Source: Phoenix dactylifera (Eukaryota > Streptophyta > Magnoliopsida > Arecales > Arecaceae). From it: 64,000 nt of DNA. The stretch is taken from contig NC_052399.1 in NCBI RefSeq assembly GCF_009389715.1, forward strand, positions 27,041,146 through 27,105,145, written 5' to 3'. Under the pieces are notes generated by a model, which made no database searches, was not told where the DNA came from, and saw only the letters and a program-made list of their open reading frames with translations. Made by a program: the position numbers and the translations under genes. Shown piece by piece: positions 34,401 to 46,600 of the stretch (position 1 is the first letter of the stretch; every line of letters begins with the position of its first letter).

Positions 34401-37400
34401 ATCTAGCTGTCATGTGCTAGCTTGATTCTTGAAGGACAACATGATAACAAAATGATTCCAAAGGTGGATAAAGTATTGTTTTCGGAGGCAAGCAACATTG
34501 TTATCTCTCTTTAGTCCCTAATTCGCAGTGACATTTCTTTACATCTCTTTTAGCTCACATGGCTTAGCAACTGTAATACTCTTGCTTTGTCAAAAAAAAG
34601 ATTTAAAAAGGTTGTCCTTCTATCTTTTTTGGTCAAAAAAAACGTGCTGCATAGCTATTTCTTTTTCCGTGTGACCATGAATCTTTATGTAAGGACAGTC
34701 CTGTAATAAGATGGTTTCTCTCTCTTCATACTCTATTCCTTTTTTTGTAATTAATAGAGTTGTAGAAGGCAATTTTCGATGTTCCCAGTAGGTTCCAAGC
34801 TTACACCAAATGAAGTTTTTTATTTGACATGTGAGCTACAGCTTAGAGGATGGCCCTATATAACCACAATAGCATATGTTGTAATTATGAATTGAATGCT
34901 TTGCATTATTCTGATTCAGTGGTTGCTGTGACTGAAACTATTGGAACAGTCTTGGCTGCTGTCAGTAGCCTTTACAGTGCTGTCTCACTTGGCCCGTCAG
35001 GTTTCTATCTTAATCAATCACATGATTCAGAAGTGGTGAGATTACTGGTTAAATGCTTACCCACATGCATCATCTTGATTCAGAAAATGCATCAGATATG
35101 GTCCTTGAATCTTCTTTTTTTTTTTTGCATTCTCATTGCTTATCAGCTTATAGTTTGAATGGTTGACAGGGTTATCTGATGCATCAGATATGGTCCCAAA
35201 CCTAGTTTATTTCAGGTTTGTTATATTACATTTTCTTATTAAGATTTTAACATTTTTTGTTGTCCTGTTGACAGGAAGTCCTAAACGTGGGCGGAGCCGT
35301 AGTCCGGTCCGTTCCAAGGAAGACCTTTCTAAGATAGCTGATGATCAGCGGAGGAAAGATGATGGAAGAGAGTTAGAAAGGGGATCCAACCGTTACCGGT
35401 CCATCAGAGAACATGGTTCTCATAGACATTCTGACAGAAACTCATTTGGAAATTCCCGTGACTTCCATAGGCATGAGGATTATGGCAGGCATAGGAAGCA
35501 TGCTGATGAGGATGAGAGGAATTATCATAGGTCTTCTCGGTCAGGTCGAGAATTGAGGGATGAGACTCGTTCTGACCGTATCAGACGCGATGGCGTATCT
35601 GATAGATATCGAGATAGTCGGCGAGATATTGATAATTATTCTAGAGAGAGGTATGAAAATATGGAGCATAGAATTAAGAGGAAAGAGAGAGAAACTGATG
35701 CCCAAGAGCACTACAGATATAGTGACAAAGATTACGACAAAGCTGTCACTGGAAGCAGACAAATCAACTCAAGCAGAGATCATGGTAAGAGTGGAGAGCG
35801 AGATCGGCAGAAAGATAGAGAAACTCGAGATGACAGAAAGGACCATCACAGGAGCCCTGGAAATTACAAGAATGATCATTCATCTTTACATGATGATTTG
35901 AGGGGATATGTGAAAGATTCAGCTCCAGGAAGAGACAGTGGTAGCCTTCGATTGGCAGAAACTCACAAGAGTGGAAATAAGGAAATTGATGACCAGGAGG
36001 ATTTGATGCAGAAGAAGCAGAGTTATTGGGAAGGTGATAAGCACAAGGAGAAATATAAGAAGGAACCAGAGGAAGGAAGGCAAAATGAAGACAGAAGTTT
36101 GTCCAGTTACTGGGAAAGAGATCGGAAATATGAACAACATTTAGATAAATCCTCTAATGTTAGGCAAAATTCTTCAGCAACGAGACTTAAGCTGGGTAAT
36201 TCAGAAGGTGATTTTTTTGTTCTTTTTTTTTAAAGGCTCTTTTTAGCTTGCTGATGCTTAATCTTTCTCTATCTGATTTTTTGCAACTATCTAGCAGTTC
36301 TATTGATTGTTATATAACTTCAGGAAATGCTGTGGATGAGAAGCCATGCTCAAGTTTAAAACAGGTAAAAGAGATGGATGAAACAGTGACTTCGGAACAT
36401 ACAAGCTCAATCACCAATCAGGCTGGAGATGGAAGTGATCTTAATGCAGCAAAAGTTGCAGCAATGAAAGCTGCTGAATTAGGTGGTATTTATTTCCAAT
36501 TTGGTATCATAAAAAGGAAAATATTTAATTCCACTGATATCATCATTTTTTTAAATATATTTGCATTGTTTAAGTGTAGTTCATGCAACATTGTATCAAA
36601 TTGCATTGGTTTTCCCCAGTTTAACATTTAGTTGCCTGTCAGTTGGACTGTACCTGATCAGGCGTTTCAACATTAGTTTTGCCTATTTCTCCAGAGCACA
36701 CATCTCCTACAGGTTATAGGACATGCATCCTGAATTAGTTGGATGTTGTGCTTTGCATTTTTCTTAGTGAAGTCAGCAGATATGAGCTTTTGTTCAAGAT
36801 TTCAAGCAGACTTTATGGAGAATTATGTATAATATTGCATGAGTAGTTTAAACCTGTAATTGTACATACAACTATTTTTTCTGGTGAGTCAAATAAAACC
36901 ATTCACTCGAAAGATTAACAATTTGATAAACAATCAAGCACTTTTGTTTATAACGAATTTTCTTTTGAATGTATTGCACTACATAGGCCATATGTATGCA
37001 CCTGTATCCAAACAGTTTCGTTGCCTAAGGTTCTCTGTTAAATTCAATTAATTAGAAGATTAGAAATAAAGTTGAGTGTATAATGTGTATATGATACACT
37101 TGTGCAGAAAGAGATGCATATTGCTGACTTCCCATTATTCTTATATACAGAAAGCATACATCCACTCCAGCAATTCTTTTCTTGCGTAGATTCTTCTGTC
37201 TTTTATTTTGTAGAGTTCAAATAACAAGGTTCAACATATAAAATCCACACGGTTGTTTTGATAGAAATGAAGATGATACCTTGAGTGAACCAAATCATGT
37301 TACATTTTAACATTGCCAAGCCCAGATAGACAAGAGATACAGCAAGCATTAAAGCTTTGTGGATTTCATCTCTCCATTGGAACGATTCTACACCAAGTCC

Positions 37401-40328
37401 ATCCAAATGGATTAATTATTCTTGCTTTTAACAATTAAGTCTTGTTTACTTTCCTCTTTCCAATTTTTAATCTGTGATATATGGATGCCTTTTGAAACAA
37501 TCATCAATGTTTGCATGTGTCGATCTTAGATACTTGCTTGGTATGTTACAAGTGTTATTCATAAAGGTTCTCTAACTTGCCTATTAACTAGATTCGACAT
37601 CCTCATTTGTATTGTACCTATCCTATGCTCATATTATGAGCTAGTCATTGTTATGCTATGTGATACATATTGTACATATGGTGTTATGACTGCATCATAG
37701 AATTTTATATTAAGCTTGTTTGGCCGGCTGGGTACCGGTCCGAACCGATTCAGTGGCCGTTTGGTGCGCTGACCGGTACGCTGACCAGCGATTCTTGTTT
37801 ACAATCATTTGATAGGGATCAAATTTACTTTCTGAAGTTGCATATTCTACTTTTCTTATCATCTTAATCAAAACATTCTGTTCAATCTTTAAATCATTTT
37901 ATGTTTGCAAAAAGATAATGAGAATGTAATTGGGTTTTCTTGGCCCTAAACTCTGAACATGTTCTACTTCACATATATCCTCGAGAATATGTTTCATGTT
38001 GATCTGACTATTCATCGACCTTTTATAGATTCTTGGTCATCAATATGTATTGCATCCGGTAGAAATTGATTTAAAAGAAAAAAGAAATCCTTTTTGAAGG
38101 GGATTATTTGTGATGCCCTAGTGCAATTAGACTACAAATGGGGTCTGAACTCTGGTTAGGCCAGAACTAACTTGATCCAATTTTTGTGTGCATGTGCAGA
38201 TGCGCACGCGCGATATATATATGTGTTACTTAAATGGATGAGATGGTTAAGAGGGTCAACTGAAGTGGATGAGAGAATTGATGGAGAGAAGCTAGTCAGC
38301 TTCGTACTTAATGGAGTAGATGGTTAAGAGGGTCAACTGAAGTGGATGAGAGAATTGATGGAGAGAAGCTAGTCAGCTTCGTACTTAATGGAGTAGATGG
38401 TTAAGAGGGTCAACTGAAGAGGATGAGAGAATTGATGGAGGGGAGCATAGGAGTAGCAGTGGGGATATGAGGCGAGCAGTGAGAGGAGAACATGGAAAGG
38501 ATGGCTTCATTTTGGGGTAGTTTTTAATTTTATTGCATATTTAGCTTATGCATATTCTTATAGTATTAGATCGAGTCTAAAAGATGGCTTAGGTGAGCCA
38601 CTGATAGCCCATTTTTATTTTGAACCTGTTTTAAGCATGACATGTCTCAGCTCAGCCCAGCAGGAAGCTCAATTTCAGGCATCCCACTTGAGGAGAACCC
38701 TCTATCCATTTCCAACACCAACTGCTTCTAGCAGTTCTACATTCTTTCTCTATGTTGCTAATACATATATTATTGCCATTTATAAGTGCATTTACGATAT
38801 TTATATACAGATTAATTTGCCTTTCTTTCCCAAACATCAAATAATTTGTGGCTATGTATTATCATGTGCAAGACCATGCTGTATTTTTTCTGCTTGAAAG
38901 TTAGAATTGCTCCTAAGAAATCCTTGTAAGTTGGCCTATATCTTGCTTTTTTTAATATTTTGTATATCATTGTATTTGGGGATAATTTGTTGGACCTCTA
39001 GTGTGCTATAGCTAGAAAGGAAGGGGTCGAGTTGTGTTGGGATGTGCCACGCATGATTGCATGCAAGTGAGCAAGCGTGCAAGGAAAATGGCAGATGCAA
39101 TCTTTTTTTTTTGAATTTCAAAATTATCATTTTTTTTGCATGGAATCATATGGTCTTATTTAAATGTCAATGAGTTTTGCTTGCACCATGTCCATCTGTA
39201 ATAAGTGGGGTTCTCCCCCATATTTGTATCCGGAAAAATTAGAGTTTGGGGTATGAATGGTAGAAGGTAATGAATGTGGAAGATCCAATTGTTTTATTGA
39301 TAATTAGGCAATCGATAGCTTTGATGATGCATGGAGGTTTGATTGAGCATAAGTTCTTGCTAAGTCCTAAAGTATTTTCTTTATTTTATGCTACAGTTCC
39401 ATCTCCTTCAGACTTTGTCTTAGCTTTTCAATTTCTTTGTTCCGATTTTCACGAATGTTCTTAGAATGCTGCCTAGGTGGTGGGCGGAGAAGTGGACTTA
39501 GCCAGAAATGCTAGTTGTGTTCTATAATTATGTTCTAAAATTCTTGCTTTTGCCACTTGCACCTTTTCCTATTTTTTTTTTTAAATAACCCTACAGGATC
39601 AGTAATAGGGTCCAAACTACTGCGCTTCTCACATGACCTGGAAAATTTACTCATCAATGTTTTACTTATGATCGGTTGCCTTGGTACTGCAGTAAATAAG
39701 AACCTTGTAGGAGTTGGATACATGTCTACCGACCAGAAGAAAAAGCTACTGTGGGGTAACAAAAAGAACAGTGCTGCTGAAGAGGTAACAGATAATACCC
39801 GTGTTGTTTTACATGTTCATGGGTTTTAGCTTTCCAAAATATTTGGTTGCAGTATTAAATTTGCATCAACTGGCTCACCACAATTCCTGCTCTTTCTTCA
39901 TTGTCCGCTCATATGTTACAGACAGCCAATCGCTGGGATTTAAATCTGTTTTCAGATCGAGAGCGTCAGGAGAAGTTCAATAAACTCATGGTAATTTCTG
40001 ATTCCCTTTTTTTCTCATGTTAGATGTCCAAAAAAAAAGAGAAAAAGAATAGATGACTCGTAACCATCGTTTGTTACAAGACTGCGTCCAAACTATAACC
40101 TTTCATTAGAATCTCAACCCCTACTGACACATTTTTAGAGTCTGAGGTTGCCTTCATACCTATGGCCAATTTTAGGGTGTGAAGGGCACTGTGATTCCAG
40201 AGCACAAACCCGAGAGCAAGGATGGAAGCCTCCAGGAGAAGAGACAGGAGCTCGAGATGGACCTGGAGAAGCAGTACACTGCTGGACTTCGGCGAAGAGA
40301 TGGCCGGACGGTTGGTCTTGGCCTGTAA
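31446..40328 (+). CDS. RSRC2: RSRC2-like arginine/serine-rich coiled-coil protein (six coding exons, 514 aa)
   Basis: Coding exons are 31446-31584, 35275-36207, 36324-36482, 39693-39784, 39922-39990 and 40176-40328. All introns are GT-AG, the phases are consistent, and the lengths sum to 515 codons with the stop. Exon 1 opens MDPAVPAPSP and ends in an acidic DSDSDSSG. Exon 2 is the long charged part: GRSRSPVRSKED (RS motif), then about 300 residues rich in Arg, Asp, Glu, His and Ser that should be disordered or coiled. Exons 4-6 carry the conserved C-terminus: STDQKKKLLWGNKK, then NRWDLNLFSDRERQEKFNKL, then EKRQELEMDLEKQYTAGLRR and DGRTVGLGL. This tail is shared with animal RSRC2 (SMAP-type domain). 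A nuclear, RNA-processing role is inferred from the family; it is not proved by the sequence. Introns 1 and 3 are long (3690 and 3210 bp). Confidence 0.9.
31585..35274 (+). other. Large first coding-region intron of the RSRC2-like gene
   Basis: A GT-AG intron of 3690 bp with donor GTTAGT and acceptor TTGACAG. Open frames inside it (31988-32191, 33650-33862, 34850-35158) show no recognisable domain. The frame starting at an ATG at 35163 is only intron read-through into exon 2. Confidence 0.75.
36483..39692 (+). other. Third coding-region intron of the RSRC2-like gene, with repeats
   Basis: A GT-AG intron of 3210 bp with donor GTGGTA and acceptor ACTGCAG. It holds a GC-rich GGTACCGGTCCGAACCG-type repeat fragment near 37725-37800, a GC/AT alternating purine-pyrimidine tract near 38195-38225, and a 77-bp tandem repeat from 38241. 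No gene is seen within it. Confidence 0.75.
38241..38440 (+). repeat. Intronic 77-bp tandem repeat, about 2.6 copies
   Basis: GATGGTTAAGAGGGTCAACT starts at 38242, 38319 and 38396. The first two units are nearly identical, and the third breaks off after about 45 bases. Each full unit contains GAAGCTAGTCAGCTTC, a perfect 6-base stem with a 4-base loop. Confidence 0.9.
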
Positions 40329-42999
40329 TGATCCCAATCTCTATTTTTGCTTGCTTCAAATGTGTGTGTGGTAAACAATTTTATGCACATCTTCTTGGGT
40401 GCCGAGGAATAGTTTGGTGGTTGCTTTTGAACATTTGTAGACCCAGTTCATCTTTGGCAATATTAAATACTAACAGAGGGATGATGAAGTTGTGCCTGCT
40501 GCTTCCATTTGTGTTCTTTCATGTAAAAATGTTAGTGAATTGTTACATCCAGTCACCCAATAATGCCCCATCTTGCGAGTAACCTTCCCTTGATTGGTAA
40601 TGGTCAAACCGCTAGGGTGCATCAAGTGCCTGTTATATTTTTAGTCTAGTTCGAATCCATTCCACAGGCTGGCTTGCCTTCTTCAACCAGTCCAAAGAGT
40701 TGGATTCAATCTTTCGCATGAGTATCTACGATATTCCATAACAGGTGCATGAAATTATGTATGTGCATCCATGATGTTTGTTCTTATTGTATTCGACAGG
40801 AAAGAATCAAGCATTTGGAAGGCCGTAATATATGCCTGCTGAGCTTTTGTGATGTGATTGTCTCACTGCTGGGTGATGGTGTTTGCTGGATTTTGTCATC
40901 CTTAAGGAGGCTTTGTTCCTTGAAGGTTTAAACTCCAGTCCCAAATGCTTACAGACGCCCCTCAAGACCCAGGATTTCACGCTTAGAGATCAACTGCTGG
41001 CCTGGCCTAATTCTGTAATCGAGGGGAAGACTTAGGGCCCCTTTGGTATTGCTTGCGTTTCTGTTTTTCGTTTTCAAAAACCTAGGGATAAAAGGATTTA
41101 GACTGTCCATATTTCGTTCTTTAGATGGTTTACAAAACTTTCAGAGCTTTTCGAAACAAAAAAAAATTATCGCTTTTAAAAAAAGAGTGGAATAGCAGCA
41201 GGTTTGTGCAAACGTCTTCTTTAAAATCAATCTCCGTCTGGTATTGCACTAATTTCTGAACAACTTTTGGAATAGCAAACAACCCTAATTTGTGAATGTT
41301 ATGAATCGAGACGTGACCTGCTACAAATAAAGAAACTAAAGATATGAAAATTAAATAGGCTATTCAATTTCCTAGATGCTTGGTTGGATATTTTTTTAAT
41401 TAAAATAATTAGAAATCAATGCTGAATCCATAGAAAAAGCACCTGGTGACAAAGTTGAAAAATTTCATGATGAGAACTCAGATTTTTGAAAGCCTGGCCG
41501 AAACAATATTATTCTTTGAGAAGAAATTAGAGAATGCTGACCATGCATTAGCATGCAGTTCGCTTCTTCGTGCTGCTGGTTACCTCTTTTTTTTTTTGTC
41601 TATAGAAAACATAAAACTAAAGAACCGTGGGGAGAAGAAAATAAAAGGAAAATGGTCATTTTAAAAAGAATAAAAAGCATCTATACAAAAGCAAAAGCAG
41701 CTGCATGCTTCAAAAAGTGATTTTAGGCTAAAATAAGATTCTTAACCATGCGTGCTAGATGCCATCTCTTAGTAAAATAAATGAAAAGGATACAGAATAC
41801 AAAAGCAAAAGGGATGAACGCAGGAGCTAAGCATCAAGAAAAGAGAGGAGAGCTTCTCAAGAAGATCCATGGGTGCCCATGTATTTTGAAGAAAAGCACT
41901 ACATTTAGGTTAAAGAGAACTGCAAAGGTCTCGGGCCCTTTTAATTCAGTTGCTAAATATCTGGTAGGATGCCCCAAAGATCTCCCTTGCTGTCAACGGA
42001 CAAATGTTTGGAGCAAAAGTTCAAAAATATACTTTCCAAGTATCTTTTTGATTTGTTATAACGACTGAATTCAGCTGTTATTTTGGCATATGATGGCATA
42101 TATCGGCAAAACAAATGAATTGTGAATATTTTAAAATGAAATACTGTCATTTTCTATTAAATGGTAGGATATAAGTATATATTTCAATAATGGTCATTTA
42201 ACAGTCATAAATGATCAAAAAATTTGCTATTGCCTATCTACTGTTGTTTATGTTGGTGGTGTGATATCATGATGGGTGTTTTTAAACCATTGTGCAACTT
42301 GTCTTTGATGTCTGAAATGTTCAGGTTCATAGCAAAAGTCCCCAAAGTTTCGAACTAAATTGCAGGGTTCTCTCATTGATATCTTGTTCATTCTCACATT
42401 TGATGATGACATCTTCATAGGATATCCAATTACAAACGAAAGCAGGCTTTATGAGCAAAATTAGGCTGCAAACCAACAGTTACTGTGAGAGTCAGTAGCA
42501 TTGGATTTCTCCAATTCTGAGGGAATCTGGCTTTTAAACTTCTACTTGCTTCCAGCCACCGGCTTTAGGAGGAGCCTAAAAGAAAGGCATAAAGACAGAA
42601 CAAAGAGGATAGGGGTTTGTTATGCATGGGAGAAAAAGCTCCAGGAATCAAATATAAAGGGATGTAACAAGCACACGAGAAAGCAGTCCTAAAACTGAAA
42701 TCAGATTCCTAATCATGTGCTTTAGATGCCTCCTACGAGGAAATCAAAATGAGAAGGTGTGAAAGAAACCTATGGAGGAGTCCATAATATATGGCTCTTT
42801 GGGGGCAATGCCCCCAAGGAGCACACGAGTGTTTCCAGCACCGAATCACTTAGCTTACATTAAAGCTTGGCGTGTGAAATACGTACCCTGGATTTTGAGG
42901 GAGACCACCTTAAAAGTTTAGCATCTAACCTTAACAAGAAAGTGGCAGTTTGACAACTGTATAAAAAATGGAGCTAAAATCCACCCCCTACACTCGCGC
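40329..42999. other. 3' region of the RSRC2-like gene and intergenic DNA
   Basis: The first several hundred bases probably contain the 3' UTR. A possible hAT-like non-autonomous transposon lies at about 41033-41294: it starts AGGGCCCCTTTGGTATTGC and ends with the reverse complement of AGGGTTGTTTGCTATTCC, but no target duplication was found. Short frames at 41446-41664, 41781-42068 and 42501-42692 have no recognisable domain. Confidence 0.4.
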
Positions 43000-43690
43000 A
43001 TTTGCTTTATAATAGCAGAGATTTAGATAATGAACTCACTTTACTCTAACCACAAGGACTACATACAATATCCTAGCATTATTAGATTTAGCTTAAATTA
43101 GCTACAAATGTTTGCACATCATGAACACTTTGTCACACAAATCTTTGTTGATACTTGTCCTAAATGCACGTAACCTACCACGTATATTATTTAGTGGTAG
43201 ATGTTCATCTCCAAAGCTCCATCTTCATTGGCTCCTATTCTATGCATGGTTCGACATGTGTCTCATATGCTTAGATCTAGCATCACTTAAAAGCCTAGAT
43301 TTGCCTTAGCATCAAACTCTACATCTTAAGCCACAAGGCTGAATTTTATTACAGCTTAGAATCATACACAATCTCGTTTATTATAGTAGGTACGATATTG
43401 GATATCACAGCTTCCACATATTTCTCATAGTATCAGAGCGAATTTTTTCTTGATCAGTCAGCCTCTCTTTCTTGTTTTCCTATCATCCTCTCGGTATTTA
43501 TTTTTCTTGGCTCTCTATTTTTCATTTAATAATTATGGCCTTTTTCTACTGTTATTTCTAATTTAGTGATGATATAACGTTATCGTTCTTTTTCTACCAC
43601 TCAGATAACTCAGGCATGGTTCTGGTCACTCAAGTCCTCAAGGGTGACAATTATCCTCTATGGAGGCATGCCATGAAGACTACTCTCTTT
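43000..43690 (+). mobile_element. 5' fragment of a Ty1/copia retrotransposon
   Basis: The sequence at 43428-43439, TAGTATCAGAGC, differs by one base from the initiator-Met tRNA primer-binding site typical of plant copia elements. It follows a sequence ending in CA at 43427, as an LTR does. About 160 bp further, 43598-43690 translates as the start of a copia-like Gag: HSDNSGMVLVTQ, then LKGDNYPLWRHAMKTTLF, which resembles the Copia-like N-terminal domain of plant retrotransposons. After 43690 the match is lost and no other copia motif is seen, so only the 3' part of the LTR, the primer site and the first Gag codons remain. The 5' limit of the LTR is not determined. Confidence 0.65.
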
Positions 43691-43699
43691 CTAATATCT

Positions 43700-46600
43700 T
43701 TTCCATTATTATATAATTTTATTGTTGTATTCTATTATATCTAAAGGCTTAATTTGCATATAAAGCACACTAATGCTATAAACAGTGCAAATAATTTAAA
43801 TCATATTTCTAATATAAATTTCTTAAATTTTCTAATTGTCATGTCACAATATATCCAACAACATTGCTTCTACAATAACTAGAAATTCTTGTTAACCTCG
43901 CTGACATTTAGACCCCATGACCTTCTTCAGAAAAAGAAGCATGCCAATCACTTGAGCTAAACCACTTGAGGTAACTCATCTCACCTTCAAAAGAAAAAAA
44001 AGAAAAGAATTGCCTACTATGAGGATTCAAAGCCACATCCAACTATGAATGTGCTTCCATAGAGAAGGTGACATTTTCCTACGAAACAAGCATATGAGAA
44101 AGGGACATGATAAGTATTAAGGAAGGGAACATCCCTGCATAATTAGGTGGCCAAGCACCATGCAGAATTAGTCTTGGTTCCTATAATTTATAATCCATTA
44201 TTCCTGAGTATCTATAGATGGGCAGTGTCATGAGGTTCATAAATTGCTATACAGCGAATATTTTTCTCCCTATTCTCTCTCTGGTTGTCAATTTCCTTTA
44301 TACGTAGATGTCAAAAATTAGAGGCACTCAGCTATGTCTTATCCTTTCGTTACATAGAAATTAGTTAAAAACAATCATATCATGCTATTTGGGATCTAAT
44401 TTATCGTTATATAAATTCCTTTCTTGTTTTCACTCCCTTGCAATGCAAGATGACTCATGCATACAGAGAGTGCTACTGTAGCATCAGAAAGATCATGTAT
44501 CAGAACTTCTGAAAAGGTTAATAGTGGGTTCATCACTGTATATTGTGGAAATGCTGTGGTTTTGTTAACTAGATCCTTGTCTTTATTTATTTCTCTAAGC
44601 TAGCTAGATTATATTATTCAAATTGATGATGCTGTCTTCCAAATGGAATTGTCAGAAACACCAAGATTCATGGTTGTTTAATCATGCAAGTTTAAACCCA
44701 AGAAAATTGTCAGAAACTTTAAGATTCCTTCAAGGCAGCACAAATCTCAACCACTCTCTAAATCTGCAATGAAAGAAATGGAAGCAAGTCCGCTAGGTAA
44801 ATCATATATCCCACGTTACATGTTGGTTCGATTTTAAAGTGTTCTAAATGAAAATCAAGTTTCCTCAGGTGGCTAGACAGAATAATGAGTTCATTTCAGA
44901 TGCAGATGCTAGCTAAATCCTTTTGCAGTGTACACATAACCTTGATATAAGCATTAATAACATTAAGATTCATGCTAATTGCATCGAATGACAAAACTCC
45001 GCTAGGCAAACATGTTAAGATGATTTCGAAACCATTCATGATTCCAGAATACTAATGTTCTAGTGGATTGTGGTTCCATCCTTCAAGCAAAAGAAGGATT
45101 TACCAAAAACGATGATAATGCGAGGATTGACCGATCTTCCCCAATTTTTTTTGGGGGGTCCAGAAGTTTAGACCTAAAAAAATTATTCAATCCTTTACAC
45201 CATCCACCACTGGATCATTCACTCTTTGCTTTGAGATCCGTCTAGACGGATGAGCGACGGAGTTCGGGTGCTTTGAGATTTGTGCAGCAGGCGACCCAAT
45301 GCTAGATAGGTGCAAAAGAAGGCAAATCATTTTTTCGCGTAAAAGACATGGCTGCAATCATATTCTAAATTGAAGAGATAAGCAAGGATAAATGGTACAT
45401 CCTAAGTGTAACCTCAATATTGTAGTCTCATACCATATACTTGGCAGGTTACTTTGAGGACATATTATTTATTTATTTATTTATTTCATTGAATCTCGAG
45501 CTATACAGTAAATTTAACTTTGCTGTATCCTGTTATGTATCAGTAGGGCCCACCAATCCTGACCCTATGTTAATATGCTCCCTAGGAGCAGTGGAAGTGA
45601 AATGGTCGAGGGATGACTCAATAATTCACAAAGGCTGTAAAAGGACGAAATGACAGTGTGAATAAAATCTGAATGCTGCCATCCCTTTGTGCGGATAAAG
45701 CTAAGCAACCAGCCCCAGCTTTGAATTGGAAATTGTGAAGCCCGTAGCTTTTCCGAGACGCAGCTCCACAAAAAGCAAATGATTGTACACTTAATTGCCC
45801 TCCGAAAGTTGGAATTCCGCTTCCCAATAGAGATGTGCGATCTCTGGATCACCCTTGGCTGCACTTAGAATTAGAAGAAACTGAGCAAAGCGACATTAGC
45901 CTAAGTACAATTTGCGCTGCATTCTGTCCATCTCTCACTGAATGCTTCTTCTCAACTTAATGTTCTAGTCGATCAATCGACAGCCTTCTCAAAATCTTTT
46001 TAGAATAGAAATCAAATGAGTCTCAAGTCTAATTTTGATCCAAACTCGGAAGGAAAAAAAAAAAAAAAAACAAGGCCAATCAAAAATGGATGCATGAGGC
46101 ATAGAATTGGGTGTACATTATAGATTTTATAATTTGATAATATGTAAAAACCTTTGATTGATGGCTTAGTCACAATGTCGAATTTTGTAGAGTGATAATA
46201 CATTTGGTAGTATAGCTAATAACATTTTATGAGTGATTGAAGATTTGATTAGTGAATTATTTAAACTTCTTAGACTCAGTTAAGCTTGAAACATAATTGA
46301 TTTCGACTCAATTCAAAGTTATTAAGCTAATCAAGATAGGTTCTGTTTGGCTTCGAAATTAGACCCGTGTATATTTTTGTCTGCACATGTGGACATAAGG
46401 TGCTAGGGCTAACTCTTTTGACACTATAATAAGGACTACCAATGCTAGGCTCTCCTTAACATATAGTTGCTTTATTGATTTACAAGTTACTTTTTGGCTG
46501 TCTTTTGGGCAAAACAAATAAGTGGGACTGTAACTCAAGAGGATTTGGAATCATTCAATACTCAGTGGGACGAAAAGCTGTCCCTATTCAGACCTCACTA

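Noticed and set aside
35163-35274. ATG at 35163 as the start of the RSRC2-like protein
   Set aside because: It lies within the intron; the acceptor at 35273-35274 joins in phase to the upstream coding exon starting at 31446.
41033-41294. Possible hAT-like MITE starting AGGGCCCCTTTGGTATTGC
   Set aside because: The inverted ends match only partly and no 8-bp target duplication was found; mentioned in the regional entry only.
41725-42765. Two segments about 1 kb apart (41725-41780 and 42690-42750) that look like diverged copies
   Set aside because: The similarity is weak and short by eye; it cannot be separated from chance in AT-rich DNA without an alignment score.
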